From Paenisporosarcina antarctica (GTDB lineage Bacteria > Bacillota > Bacilli > Bacillales_A > Planococcaceae): a stretch of 64,000 nucleotides of DNA. The DNA lies in assembly GCF_004367585.1 (NCBI RefSeq), contig NZ_CP038015.1, positions 3,416,001-3,480,000 of the forward strand. The letters are read 5' to 3'. A program made the translations under genes and the position numbers. Under the pieces are notes generated by a model. It searched no databases and was not told where the DNA came from. It saw only the letters and a program-made list of their open reading frames with translations. Positions 51,512 to 60,260 of this stretch are shown piece by piece; position 1 is the stretch's first letter; every line of letters starts with the position of its first letter.

Positions 51512-52338
51512 ACTAAAACCTCCAGTTGTTTTGAAAGTTCATCTATTGCCAAATTAAACTGTTCTTCCGTAGGTACCTTATGATGCCAAGCCACTTGATT
51601 TTCAGAAAAAGAAATGCCTTTGCCCTTAACTGTGTTGGCAACAATCATCGTCGGCTTACCTGCAACTCTTGGCGTAGTTGAGAATACTTCCACCAACTGC
51701 TCAATATCATTTCCATCTACTTCGACAACTTCCCAGCCAAAGCTTCTCCACTTGTCTCCTAATGGTTCCAATCCCATAACGTCTTCGGTGCTTCCAGTAA
51801 TTTGCAATCGATTACGGTCGATAATTGCAATAAGATTATCAAGCTTATACTGAGCGGCAGCCATGGCACCTTCCCATATAGAGCCTTCTGCTTGCTCTCC
51901 ATCTCCCATTAATGTGTAAACTTTATATGACTTCCCGTCCAATTTAGCTGCTAAAGCCATACCAACAGAAATCGGCAGTCCATGTCCTAACGCACCCGTA
52001 TTCATTTCAATACCAGGCACCTTATTATTAGGATGTCCGATGAGTCTTGATCCAAATTGCGAAAAAGTTTTTAATTCTTCCTTTGGGAAAAAGCCCTTAT
52101 CAGCTAAAATTGACCACAAGGCTTCAACTGAATGTCCTTTACTTTGAACATAGCGATCACGATCGGCCCATTTTGGCTTACTTGGATCAATATTCATCAC
52201 TTTATAGTACAAAACAGTTAAGATATCAGTACTCGATAATGAGCCACCAGTATGTCCTGTACGTGCTTCATAAATCATCGTTAATAGGTCCATCCGGATT
52301 TCGACGGCTTTTCTTTTTAGAAAAGTAATTTCTTCCAT
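51508..52338 (-). CDS. transketolase, N-terminal subunit
   Basis: This 276-aa protein has the thiamine-diphosphate-binding domain. ARTGHTGGSLSSTDILTVLY and YVQSKGHSVEALW are followed by GDGEQAEGSIWEGAMAAAQY and NLIAIIDRNRLQITG, which hold the metal/diphosphate motif (GDG...N). With the next gene it makes a full transketolase of about 597 aa, shorter than the house-keeping enzyme of about 665. The RBS is GGGAGGG. The gap to the isomerase-like gene is 60 nt. Confidence 0.92.
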   Translation of the reverse strand: MEEITFLKRKAVEIRMDLLTMIYEARTGHTGGSLSSTDILTVLYYKVMNIDPSKPKWADRDRYVQSKGHSVEALWSILADKGFFPKEELKTFSQFGSRLIGHPNNKVPGIEMNTGALGHGLPISVGMALAAKLDGKSYKVYTLMGDGEQAEGSIWEGAMAAAQYKLDNLIAIIDRNRLQITGSTEDVMGLEPLGDKWRSFGWEVVEVDGNDIEQLVEVFSTTPRVAGKPTMIVANTVKGKGISFSENQVAWHHKVPTEEQFNLAIDELSKQLEVLV

Positions 52339-52398
52339 GAATGTAGCCCTCCCAATTCTTGATTTTTATTTAGGCTTGTGCTCCCCTAAATGATTTGA

Positions 52399-53835
52399 TT
52401 ACTTATTCAGATCACTTCCACGCAGCCAAGCCTTAATTTCTTCCACAGTTGGATCTACTGGATCTGGAGTTAAACCTGGAATGTATTCACACGCTTCAAA
52501 AAGCACAGGAATAACGTTCGCATGAATTCCAACTGAATGGTGAATATATGGACCTTTAACAAGCTTTTCTTCCCATAACGGCCAATCATTTACTTCTACC
52601 CATACATAGGAACCTCTCGTGAATGGCCCATCAATACCTTTTGCTTTTCCAAGAAAAATGGAATATTCACCATGATCACCATCAAAGCGTGCGAGCGTCA
52701 TCTCTCCACCCTTGATTTCCCCTTCATGTGTACCAGGAGCATGATCGTCAAATAAGAAATGTTTTTTTAGTTGCGGCTTGTCTTCAACACTTAACGATAC
52801 CGGGAAGTTACCACAATGGAATAATAACTCACCATTTGGATTTTCAGGGTGTCGAATTGTAATATCTGCAAAGAACGTAGGAGCGGTATTTAATGTAGCT
52901 GCCTGAACCATGATAGATGTAATCGCACCATGAATATCTGTTTCACAAACTACAGGAATTTGCTCATCCGTTAGAATCGCATTGGCTAAACATGGCATAA
53001 TACCGATAAGGTCTTGTAAAGTTGACCAGCATTGAATCGCAATCGCTGAACTTCCTGTCTCTGTGGCTATTTGTTTCATCGCTACTTTTAATGAAGCAAT
53101 TCGGAGAATATCCTTTTCTGTGACGGCACTCCAGTCAAGCTCTTTTTTAATATAGCTAATTGCTTTAGCTAATTCTGGGCTATCCTTTTTTTCAACTTTT
53201 AGCGTTGCTTTTGTCAATTCATCAAGGGTAATCGGATGAATCTGTATACCAAAGGTCTCCAATAATTCACCCTCATTACAAATTACAGACCAAAAATCCG
53301 AGGGTCTCGTTGAGATTTGTAAGATTCGTAGATTCGAAAATTGTTTAACAACATTTGCCGCTCCTATGAAGTTTTTAAATCCCCTTTCAAAAATCGGAGC
53401 ATCTATTGCACAATTTGTAATATAAGTAAATTTCACATTAAATCTTCTTAAAACTTTACCGGTTGCAATAATTCCACATTGTGTATCTCGAAGCCGCATT
53501 CCATCTGCTAGTGGCGCTTCATCTCTTGGTCCCCAAAGCAATACTGGCTTTCCAATTGCTTTTGCGATCCGTGCAACAACATCTTCGGTTCCAAAATTAC
53601 AATGAGGGAAAAACAACGCATCCACTTCAGCATCTCTAAAATGTTTAATAATTGCCGCTTCTTCATGACGCTCAAACAACAAACCCTCATCGTTTATACC
53701 TTCCAAATCGACGATTTCAATATCCATTCCAAAAATTTCTATTTTTTCTCTAATTAGATTTTTATATTTTAGTGCATCTTCTTTACTAAATGTGAACCTT
53801 CGTGTTGGCGCAAAACCCAGTTTTAACTTTTCCAT
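52399..53835 (-). CDS. L-fucose/L-arabinose isomerase family protein
   Basis: A 478-aa protein. LGFAPTRRFTFSKEDALKY and DALFFPHCNFGTEDVVARIA begin the fold; AIAIQCWSTLQDLIGIMPCL, PVVCETDIHGAITSIMV (Glu) and PTFFADI (Asp), with GPYIHHSVGIHAN (His), supply the expected metal ligands of a manganese aldose-ketose isomerase. The C-terminal domain has KGGEMTLARFDGDHGEY. It opens the operon with the split transketolase and the kinase. The likely reaction is aldose to ketose; the sugar is unknown. AGGAGG precedes ATG. Confidence 0.8.
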   Translation of the reverse strand: MEKLKLGFAPTRRFTFSKEDALKYKNLIREKIEIFGMDIEIVDLEGINDEGLLFERHEEAAIIKHFRDAEVDALFFPHCNFGTEDVVARIAKAIGKPVLLWGPRDEAPLADGMRLRDTQCGIIATGKVLRRFNVKFTYITNCAIDAPIFERGFKNFIGAANVVKQFSNLRILQISTRPSDFWSVICNEGELLETFGIQIHPITLDELTKATLKVEKKDSPELAKAISYIKKELDWSAVTEKDILRIASLKVAMKQIATETGSSAIAIQCWSTLQDLIGIMPCLANAILTDEQIPVVCETDIHGAITSIMVQAATLNTAPTFFADITIRHPENPNGELLFHCGNFPVSLSVEDKPQLKKHFLFDDHAPGTHEGEIKGGEMTLARFDGDHGEYSIFLGKAKGIDGPFTRGSYVWVEVNDWPLWEEKLVKGPYIHHSVGIHANVIPVLFEACEYIPGLTPDPVDPTVEEIKAWLRGSDLNK

Positions 53836-53984
53836 CCCTAAAAACCTCCTGTTACAGTCTCAATGAATTTTTTATATCAAAAACAACTATAAGTACTAAA
53901 TTCGGGCGTTAGACTCGTAAATAAAGTGCATATACTTGCACTAGTTAGTTGGATGCACCAGCTTAGTGAAAGGGCACGCTTATT

Positions 53985-54000
53985 ACTAAACTAATTTAGT
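53985..54000. promoter_or_regulatory. LacI-type operator candidate 1
   Basis: ACTAAA-CTAA-TTTAGT has perfect 6-bp arms. It lies 150 bases upstream of the isomerase start. The same arms and spacer length occur at 62640-62655, ahead of the second LacI gene. Confidence 0.6.
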
Positions 54001-54059
54001 CGTGTTTACTTATTTCTTTTAATAATAACAACTTAAATCATATCAGTCAACGAGTTACA

Positions 54060-54073
54060 TAAACTAATTTAGT
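54060..54073. promoter_or_regulatory. LacI-type operator candidate 2
   Basis: TAAACTAATTTAGT is identical to 14 of the 16 bases of the site at 53985, 73 bases away, as expected for a pair of looped or cooperative sites. Confidence 0.55.
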
Positions 54074-54246
54074 TGAATTTCGGTATTTATTTGTGATAGA
54101 ATTCTCCTTTTTTTAGACAAGACAACGATAACCATTGGTACAACAAGATTCTAATTACTACTAATCTATGAAAATACCACTAAACTTAAACTAAAATATA
54201 ACTAAACATATTTTTCATCTTTTAGATTACTGGTCCGAAAACCTGA

Positions 54247-55743
54247 TCAAGATCGAAACTGGGCTAGTTTATGATTAATTTCTTTTGTTTTCGAATAAAC
54301 CATTTGATAGATTTCAAATAATTGTTGGTACTTCTCAACACGATCTTTGTGTGGGTGAAATTCAGATGAGTACTGAATAAATTTCTTTGCACATTCTTCC
54401 AACGATGAAAACCAACCCACACCATAGGCTGCTAACATGGCTGCACCCAAACCAGGTCCTTGTTCACTTTTCAATTTTATTACCTTTGCATTAAAAATAT
54501 CGGCCTGGATCTGTAACCAACTATCGCTTTTCGCTCCACCACCGATGGAGATGATGGTATCAACATTTTTTCCTGCTTGCCGGAATAGTTGAATCGTTTC
54601 ATTTAGTGAAAAAGTAATCCCTTCAAGCACTGCTCTAACAAAGTGCTCTTGCCGATGGGACCCACTGATTCCAATGAAACTCCCACGTATCAATGAATCT
54701 GGATGAGGGGTTCTTTCTCCAAACAAATAGGGTGTAAACAGCAGTCCCTCTGAACCTACAGGAACGTCATAAATCGCGTCAATCATTTGTTCAAACGTCT
54801 CGTTCTGTGCAAAAGTATTCTTGAACCAGGTTAAACTTTGACCCGCAGACAAGGTAACCCCCATGGAATAAAAGGAATTCACTTTTCCATGATTAAAAAA
54901 GTGAACATTCCCTTGGTAATCTGTTTCTTTATCACTTTCATAGGAAAGAATGACACCGGATGTCCCGATACTGCACAACGTATCCTTTGATGATAGAATT
55001 CCAGCCCCTATTGCACCGCAAGCATTATCGGCTCCTCCGGCAAATACCTTTGTCTGCACACTGAGTCCTAATTCACTTGCCACTTCTGGCCGCACTGTTC
55101 CAACTAGTGCATGTGATTCCACAAGCGGAGGACAAATAGTTTCGGGGATAGAAAATTTACGAAGAATCTCAGAATTCCACTCTTTGTTCACCACATCTAA
55201 AAGGAGCGTTCCTGCCGCATCAGAATATTCGCTGTGGATCATCCCGGTCATCCAATACCGGACATAATCCTTAGGTAGCAAGAATACAGCCGCTTGTTTA
55301 AAGAGATCCGGTTCATGTTCTTGCACCCATAAGATTTTCGGGAGGGTGAAGCCTTCTAATACTAGATTCTTAGAGATAGCTAGAATTTCCTCTCCAAATT
55401 CTTCCGTAATCCTTTCACATTGTTGGCTCGTCCTTGTGTCATTCCAAAGAATTGCAGGACGCAATACCTGAAAATTTTCATTTAATAAAACTAATCCATG
55501 CATCTGACCGGAGTAACTGATTCCTTCGATATCACTACTATCACCTGTAAAAATTGACACTAACTCAGCTAGCGCCTTTGCCGTTTGTTTAACCCATTCC
55601 TCTGGATTCTGTTCACTATATCCAGCACTTTTTTGAATAAGCGGGTACGGGTGAGAAACTTCTGCTACAACTTCGCCAGACTGATCCACTAAAATTGCTT
55701 TTACTGCACTCGTTCCTAAATCAATTCCGATAACATACTTCAT
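54247..55743 (-). CDS. xylulokinase-like FGGY kinase
   Basis: A 498-aa kinase. It starts YVIGIDLGTSAVKAILVD, has ISYSGQMHGLVLLN (the XylB substrate motif), ILWNDTRTSQQC, GGADNACGAIGAG with the catalytic Asp, and ISIGGGAKSDSWLQIQAD. It phosphorylates a ketose, D-xylulose in the closest family. A longer frame starts at GTG 55752; ATG 55743 has AGGAG at 8-base spacing. It is the last gene of the rbs-like operon, 28 nt after rbsK. There is no xylose isomerase, so the substrate may arise from the isomerase-like protein of the next unit. Confidence 0.88.
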   Translation of the reverse strand: MKYVIGIDLGTSAVKAILVDQSGEVVAEVSHPYPLIQKSAGYSEQNPEEWVKQTAKALAELVSIFTGDSSDIEGISYSGQMHGLVLLNENFQVLRPAILWNDTRTSQQCERITEEFGEEILAISKNLVLEGFTLPKILWVQEHEPDLFKQAAVFLLPKDYVRYWMTGMIHSEYSDAAGTLLLDVVNKEWNSEILRKFSIPETICPPLVESHALVGTVRPEVASELGLSVQTKVFAGGADNACGAIGAGILSSKDTLCSIGTSGVILSYESDKETDYQGNVHFFNHGKVNSFYSMGVTLSAGQSLTWFKNTFAQNETFEQMIDAIYDVPVGSEGLLFTPYLFGERTPHPDSLIRGSFIGISGSHRQEHFVRAVLEGITFSLNETIQLFRQAGKNVDTIISIGGGAKSDSWLQIQADIFNAKVIKLKSEQGPGLGAAMLAAYGVGWFSSLEECAKKFIQYSSEFHPHKDRVEKYQQLFEIYQMVYSKTKEINHKLAQFRS

Positions 55744-55771
55744 CCATTTCACTCCTAAAAGCTTGCAAAAG

Positions 55772-56650
55772 CTAATTATTTTCTACATCCTCACGCGTTG
55801 GCATTCCTTTTTGCGCACCCATCTTAGTTGTCGAAAGACCTGCTGCTGTATTCGCAAATAGAATTGCTTCGCGGAGTGGGCGGCCTTCAGAAATTGCGAC
55901 ACCAAAGGCTCCAGTAAACGTATCACCTGCTCCAGTCGTATCAACTACATCCACTTTAATAGAAGGTACAGTTATCACGCTATTTCCGTCGCAGTATACA
56001 ACACCTTTTTCCCCACAGGTAATCAAAAGTTTAGTAGGAAATTTTCTCAATGTTTCTTCGATACTGCTTGAGGTGTTCAAAACGGTGAGATATTCATGTT
56101 CATTCGGAGTAATATAGGTAATCCGGGTTAAAACTTCTTCCGGTATTGCGATAGCCGGTGCCGGATTAAGGATGATGATCTTATCATACGGAGAAAGATA
56201 TTTCGTCATAAACACAATGCTTTCTAGTGGGACCTCTAATTGCATAAGAATAACGTCAAATGACACCAAGGATTCCGCAACTTTTGTTAAATACTCTTCA
56301 TTGGTATATTTATTTGCGCCTGGAACGACGACAATACGATTGTCTTTTTCACAGATTTCAATCACTGCTACTCCTGTAGGGATATTGTCCAAAATGTTTA
56401 TGTAGGTTGTATCAATGTTTTCTTCTAATAAATTAGCCAATAAAATTTCTCCATTTTGATCCTTACCAATCGAACCAAACATCGTAACCTCCCCACCAAG
56501 CCTTGCTGCAGCAACCGCTTGATTGGCTCCCTTACCACCTGGAGATGCAAAGAAGTTACTTCCAAGAACGGTTTCCCCTTTTTTGGGGCTTATATCCGTC
56601 TCTACTACTAAATCCATATTTATACTACCGATCACAGCAATTTTCGCCAT
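55772..56650 (-). CDS. rbsK: ribokinase
   Basis: A 292-aa PfkB-family kinase. VIGSINMDLVVETD at the start, GGKGANQAVAAARLGGEV (residues about 41-58), ILNPAPA, ITPNEHEY and DTTGAGDTFTGAFGVA with the catalytic Asp are all ribokinase-specific. It phosphorylates ribose or a related sugar at O5. It lies between the binding-protein gene and the xylB-like gene. AGGAGGAG precedes ATG. An upstream hairpin at 56776 may lower its expression relative to rbsB. Confidence 0.93.
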   Translation of the reverse strand: MAKIAVIGSINMDLVVETDISPKKGETVLGSNFFASPGGKGANQAVAAARLGGEVTMFGSIGKDQNGEILLANLLEENIDTTYINILDNIPTGVAVIEICEKDNRIVVVPGANKYTNEEYLTKVAESLVSFDVILMQLEVPLESIVFMTKYLSPYDKIIILNPAPAIAIPEEVLTRITYITPNEHEYLTVLNTSSSIEETLRKFPTKLLITCGEKGVVYCDGNSVITVPSIKVDVVDTTGAGDTFTGAFGVAISEGRPLREAILFANTAAGLSTTKMGAQKGMPTREDVENN

Positions 56651-56775
56651 CGTTTGCTCCTCCTAATTGATTGTACGTAAACGATAAGTATTTGTAGCAA
56701 ACTTCGCTTTCCTATCATTAAAGTGAAATTCTCAGCAGTATTTGGTCTTACTGCCTGCTACAAGGGAATTAAAAA

Positions 56776-56804
56776 CCCCCTTTAATTTAAAAGCTAAAGG
56801 GGGG
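56776..56804 (-). terminator. intra-operon attenuator hairpin between rbsB and rbsK
   Basis: CCCCCTTTA (56776-56784) pairs perfectly with TAAAGGGGG (56795-56803). On minus it is followed by TTTTTAATT. It lies 26 bases after the rbsB stop, so it would give more binding protein than kinase. Confidence 0.7.
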
Positions 56805-56829
56805 AAATCTTTTAATCTGGATAGTTTTT

Positions 56830-57768
56830 TTACTTTTTATCAGACATAAAAACATCAACTAAAACTTCTGCTTCTGGTTTTTTATCATCTTCTAAGAAAT
56901 CGTGTACATAATTAACTGCCTCAGACCCGATAAAATCAAAATCTTGAACAGCTGTTACAGACATTTGACCTTGATCAATGAGATCGTACGCTTCATTTGC
57001 TCCGTCGAAACCAATAACAATAATTCCATCATCACTTCTACCAGCTGTTTCAATAGCACGTGCAATACCAACAGCCATTGTATCATTTTGCGCAAATACA
57101 ACATCAATATCATCATGCTTGGCAAGCAAATCAGACATTGCCGCTTCTGCAGGAGCCATCGAGAAGTCACCTACAGCTGTATCAATAATTTCAAATTTAC
57201 TGCTTGCGTTTTCAGCAGGATCAATAATACTTAAGAAGCCGCCCCCACGTTCACGTTGTGGAGCAGTACCGATAACACCTTCCATATGAATTACATTACC
57301 ACCTTCAGGTAATTTTTCTTGGAGCCATTCACCAACAAGTTTTCCACCTTTTAGGTTATCAGTTACTAAGTATGAAAGAACTCCATCTACTTCTACTGCT
57401 CGGTCCACTGTAACAACCGGAATATCTTGTGCAATCGCATCCTTAATCGCATTTGCTGTTGATGACTCATCAGCAGGGTTAATAATAATAGCTTCTATCC
57501 CTTTTTGAAGAGCATCCTCAATTTGTGAAGGTTGCATGGATGCATCATTTTGTCCATCATAAACTAATACTTCATAGCCTAACTCTTCCCCTTGTTTAAC
57601 TACTGAATCACGAAGGACATGGAAGAAAGGATTCCCCAAGTCGGCCATCAATAAAGCAATCTTCTTTTTGCCTGCCTCTTCTTCTCCACCTGTTTCGTTG
57701 TTACTACATCCTCCTAAAACCAGTAAGAATGCTGCTAATGCTAAAAATACTAACGATAACTTTTTCAT
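56830..57768 (-). CDS. rbsB: ABC sugar transporter substrate-binding lipoprotein
   Basis: This 312-aa periplasmic-binding-protein-type receptor has a lipoprotein signal peptide (KKLSLVFLALAAFLLVLGGC, lipobox LGGC, lipidated Cys21) and an acidic linker, then a type I binding fold: IALLMADLGNPFFHVLRDSV, GIEAIIINPADESSTANAI, VVTVDRAV and VFAQNDTMAVGIARAIE. The PFF and Asp/Arg residues match RbsB-like proteins for ribose or other monosaccharides. The permease follows 27 nt after rbsB. RBS GGGGGG before ATG. Confidence 0.92.
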   Translation of the reverse strand: MKKLSLVFLALAAFLLVLGGCSNNETGGEEEAGKKKIALLMADLGNPFFHVLRDSVVKQGEELGYEVLVYDGQNDASMQPSQIEDALQKGIEAIIINPADESSTANAIKDAIAQDIPVVTVDRAVEVDGVLSYLVTDNLKGGKLVGEWLQEKLPEGGNVIHMEGVIGTAPQRERGGGFLSIIDPAENASSKFEIIDTAVGDFSMAPAEAAMSDLLAKHDDIDVVFAQNDTMAVGIARAIETAGRSDDGIIVIGFDGANEAYDLIDQGQMSVTAVQDFDFIGSEAVNYVHDFLEDDKKPEAEVLVDVFMSDKK

Positions 57769-57795
57769 TTCTTTACCCCCTATTTTTTTTACTAT

Positions 57796-58734
57796 TTATC
57801 TAGCACTCTTACGGTCTAAAAGAACCGCAAGTAAAATAACTAGCCCTTTAATGAATTGCTGAAAGAAAGCAGACACTCCGATAATATTTAGACCATTATT
57901 AAGTACACCTATAATCAGGACACCAATAAAGGTTCCAAACAACCTACCTTTTCCGCCAGCTAAACTTGTACCACCAATAACAACCGCTGCAATGGCATCT
58001 AATTCGAAACCCATTCCTGCAGTAGGCTGTGATGAACTAAGACGTGACGTTAAGATAACACCTGCAAGCGCCGACATCGCACCACTAATGACATAAACCA
58101 TTGTTTTAATTCGGTTAGTCGGCATCGAGGAAAGTCTTGCCACTTCTTCGTTTCCACCTATCGCATAAACACCACGCCCAAAAACTGTATTTTGCAAAAC
58201 AATTAATAGAATGATTAAGACAACAATGAAAATAATCATCGGAAATGGAATTCCCATCACACTGCCTTGGCTAAAGAAATCTAGTATTGGAGAGTTTGCG
58301 GTAATCCCCATCGCAGGAATACCATCAGACATGATCATCGTTACTCCTCTAAACATAGTCATTGTAGCTAAAGTAACAATGAAGGCTTGTAATTTAACTT
58401 TCGAAATAAAGAATCCGTTAAATAGACCAAGTAATGCACCAATAATTAGAACGGCTGGGATGGCAATGATATCAGGCGTTCCACTTGCAATGAGCAATCC
58501 TAATATCATGCCGGATAACCCTAAAATAGCCCCTACCGATAAATCAATTCCGCCCGTTAAAATAACAAAGGTCATCCCAAAAGCAATCAAACCATTAATG
58601 GAAACCTGGCGAAAAATATTTAGAATATTGTACATCGATAAAAATTTTGGGTTCATAAAGGATATGATCAAAACTAAAACAAGTAAAACAATAAATGTTC
58701 CGTACTTTTTATAAATATTGCCGATTTTATCCAC
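57796..58734 (-). CDS. rbsC: ABC sugar transporter permease
   Basis: A 312-aa membrane protein of the RbsC/BPD_transp_2 family. About eight to ten helices; INGLIAFGMTFVILTGGIDL, SVGAILGLSGMILG and GRGVYAIGGNEEVARLSSMP are the standard motifs, and SLAGGKGRLFGTFIGVLIIG follows. A longer frame reaches back into rbsA; I place the start at GTG 58734 because GGAGGG lies 7 bases before it and the product then opens MDKIGNIYKKYG. It starts 1 nt after the rbsA stop. Confidence 0.92.
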   Translation of the reverse strand: MDKIGNIYKKYGTFIVLLVLVLIISFMNPKFLSMYNILNIFRQVSINGLIAFGMTFVILTGGIDLSVGAILGLSGMILGLLIASGTPDIIAIPAVLIIGALLGLFNGFFISKVKLQAFIVTLATMTMFRGVTMIMSDGIPAMGITANSPILDFFSQGSVMGIPFPMIIFIVVLIILLIVLQNTVFGRGVYAIGGNEEVARLSSMPTNRIKTMVYVISGAMSALAGVILTSRLSSSQPTAGMGFELDAIAAVVIGGTSLAGGKGRLFGTFIGVLIIGVLNNGLNIIGVSAFFQQFIKGLVILLAVLLDRKSAR

Positions 58735-58735
58735 T

Positions 58736-60220
58736 TTATATCCCTCCGCCTGTTGCAAATTCCATGATTTTTTCTTGTGTTGCATCTTTAATATCAAAAA
58801 TCTTTTTAATCTTTTTCTCATGCATAACGGCAACACGATCACAAATACCTAGTACCTCGGGGAGCTCACTTGAAACAACGATGATGGCAACTCCATCTTT
58901 TTTCAATAGGTTGATAATTTCATAGATTTCCTTCTTCGCCCCTATATCTACACCCCTTGTCGGTTCGTCAAGAATGAGAATTTTGGGTTGGGTAATCAAC
59001 CATTTGGCGATAACAATTTTCTGTTGATTCCCACCACTCAATTTGCCAACTTCAATTGTTTGATTTGGAGTTCGGACATTTAATTTTTTGATATATTCGG
59101 AGACAACCTCCGAAATTTTCCCCTTGTTAACAAACTTATTTTCAGTAAATGTTTTTAAAGAGGGGAGCACTGTATTTTCCGCAACAGAAAAGCTTAAGAT
59201 TAATCCTTCATTTTTCCTGTCCTCGGTGATAAAGCCGATTCCCATTTTCTTCGCCACAATCGGGGAATTAATTTTAACTTCCTTTTGATTAATCAAAATC
59301 GAACCTGATTCAAAGGGCACACTACCAAAGATGGCATGCATGACATCGGTGCGGCCTGAACCCATTAATCCAGAGAATCCAAGAATCTCTCCTTTTCTCA
59401 ATTCGAAATTTATATCCTCAAATTTCCCTTTTTTCGTCAACCCTTTCACAGATAGAACTACTTCTCCAGGTTCCATTTCTATTCTTGGAAATCGATCTTC
59501 CAAATCATATCCAACCATCATACTGACAATCTCATTGAAGGAAGTATCCTCCGTTGCCTTTTGCCCAATAAACGAACCATCACGCATCACGGTAATTTGA
59601 TCACATAATTCAAAGATTTCTTCCATACGGTGAGAAATATAAACAAAGGAAACGCCTTTCTCTTTTAACCCTCGGATGATGTTAAAGAGTAAATCAATTT
59701 CTTTATCTGTTAACGCCGCAGTAGGCTCATCCATAATAATAAGCTCCGCATCCATTAATAACGCTTTGGCGATTTCAACTAGTTGCCTTTTACCAACGGA
59801 AATTTCTTTAATGAGTGCATTTGGATCTACATCCAGTCCAAGTAAATTCAGCTTTTCTCTTGCTTGCTTTACCATCGACTTTTTATCGATTAGACCAAAT
59901 TTATTCCTTTTTTCTTTACCTAAAAACATGTTATCTACAATGCTCATTTCGTTTAATACGTTTAATTCTTGATGAATAAAAGCCATCCTCTTATTCTCAC
60001 TATCTTTAATCGTATGAAAATCTTGAACAGTACCGTTAATTTCGATGTTTCCAGTATCCTTTGTATAAACCCCTGTTAGAATTTTCATTAATGTTGATTT
60101 ACCAGCACCATTTTCACCCATAAGTGCGTGTATTTCCTTTTCCTTCACGTGAATCTTGGCATTTTTCAAAACTTTAACTTCGCCAAAACTCTTACTAATT
60201 TCAGTCATTTTTAACTCCAC
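58736..60220 (-). CDS. rbsA: ABC sugar transporter ATP-binding protein (two domains)
   Basis: A 494-aa protein with two fused ATPase domains. The first has GENGAGKSTLMKILTG (Walker A), ISVGKRQLVEIAKALL and LIIMDEPTAALT. The second has a degenerate P-loop, GLMGSGRTDVMHAIFG, then LSGGNQQKIVIAKWL and ILILDEPTRGVD. This is the RbsA/MglA type. The likely start is GTG 60220 after GGGAGGTG; the ATG four codons later is possible. It follows lacI by 40 nt. Confidence 0.94.
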   Translation of the reverse strand: MELKMTEISKSFGEVKVLKNAKIHVKEKEIHALMGENGAGKSTLMKILTGVYTKDTGNIEINGTVQDFHTIKDSENKRMAFIHQELNVLNEMSIVDNMFLGKEKRNKFGLIDKKSMVKQAREKLNLLGLDVDPNALIKEISVGKRQLVEIAKALLMDAELIIMDEPTAALTDKEIDLLFNIIRGLKEKGVSFVYISHRMEEIFELCDQITVMRDGSFIGQKATEDTSFNEIVSMMVGYDLEDRFPRIEMEPGEVVLSVKGLTKKGKFEDINFELRKGEILGFSGLMGSGRTDVMHAIFGSVPFESGSILINQKEVKINSPIVAKKMGIGFITEDRKNEGLILSFSVAENTVLPSLKTFTENKFVNKGKISEVVSEYIKKLNVRTPNQTIEVGKLSGGNQQKIVIAKWLITQPKILILDEPTRGVDIGAKKEIYEIINLLKKDGVAIIVVSSELPEVLGICDRVAVMHEKKIKKIFDIKDATQEKIMEFATGGGI

Positions 60221-60260
60221 CGATTACACCTCCCGTTTTAGGAATTGAAATTAAATTTCA

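Larger units (their letters stand above)
53836..54246. other. promoter region of the isomerase operon
   Basis: 411 AT-rich bases between the xylB-like stop and the isomerase start. It carries two similar palindromic sites (53985-54000 and 54060-54073). No open frame is seen. The second unit therefore seems to have its own promoter. Confidence 0.6.

Noticed and set aside
58211-58714. 167-codon plus-strand frame
   Set aside because: A shadow of rbsC.
58735-58842. Upstream extension of rbsC
   Set aside because: It would overlap rbsA by more than 100 bases; GTG 58734 has GGAGGG and gives a normal RbsC N-terminus.
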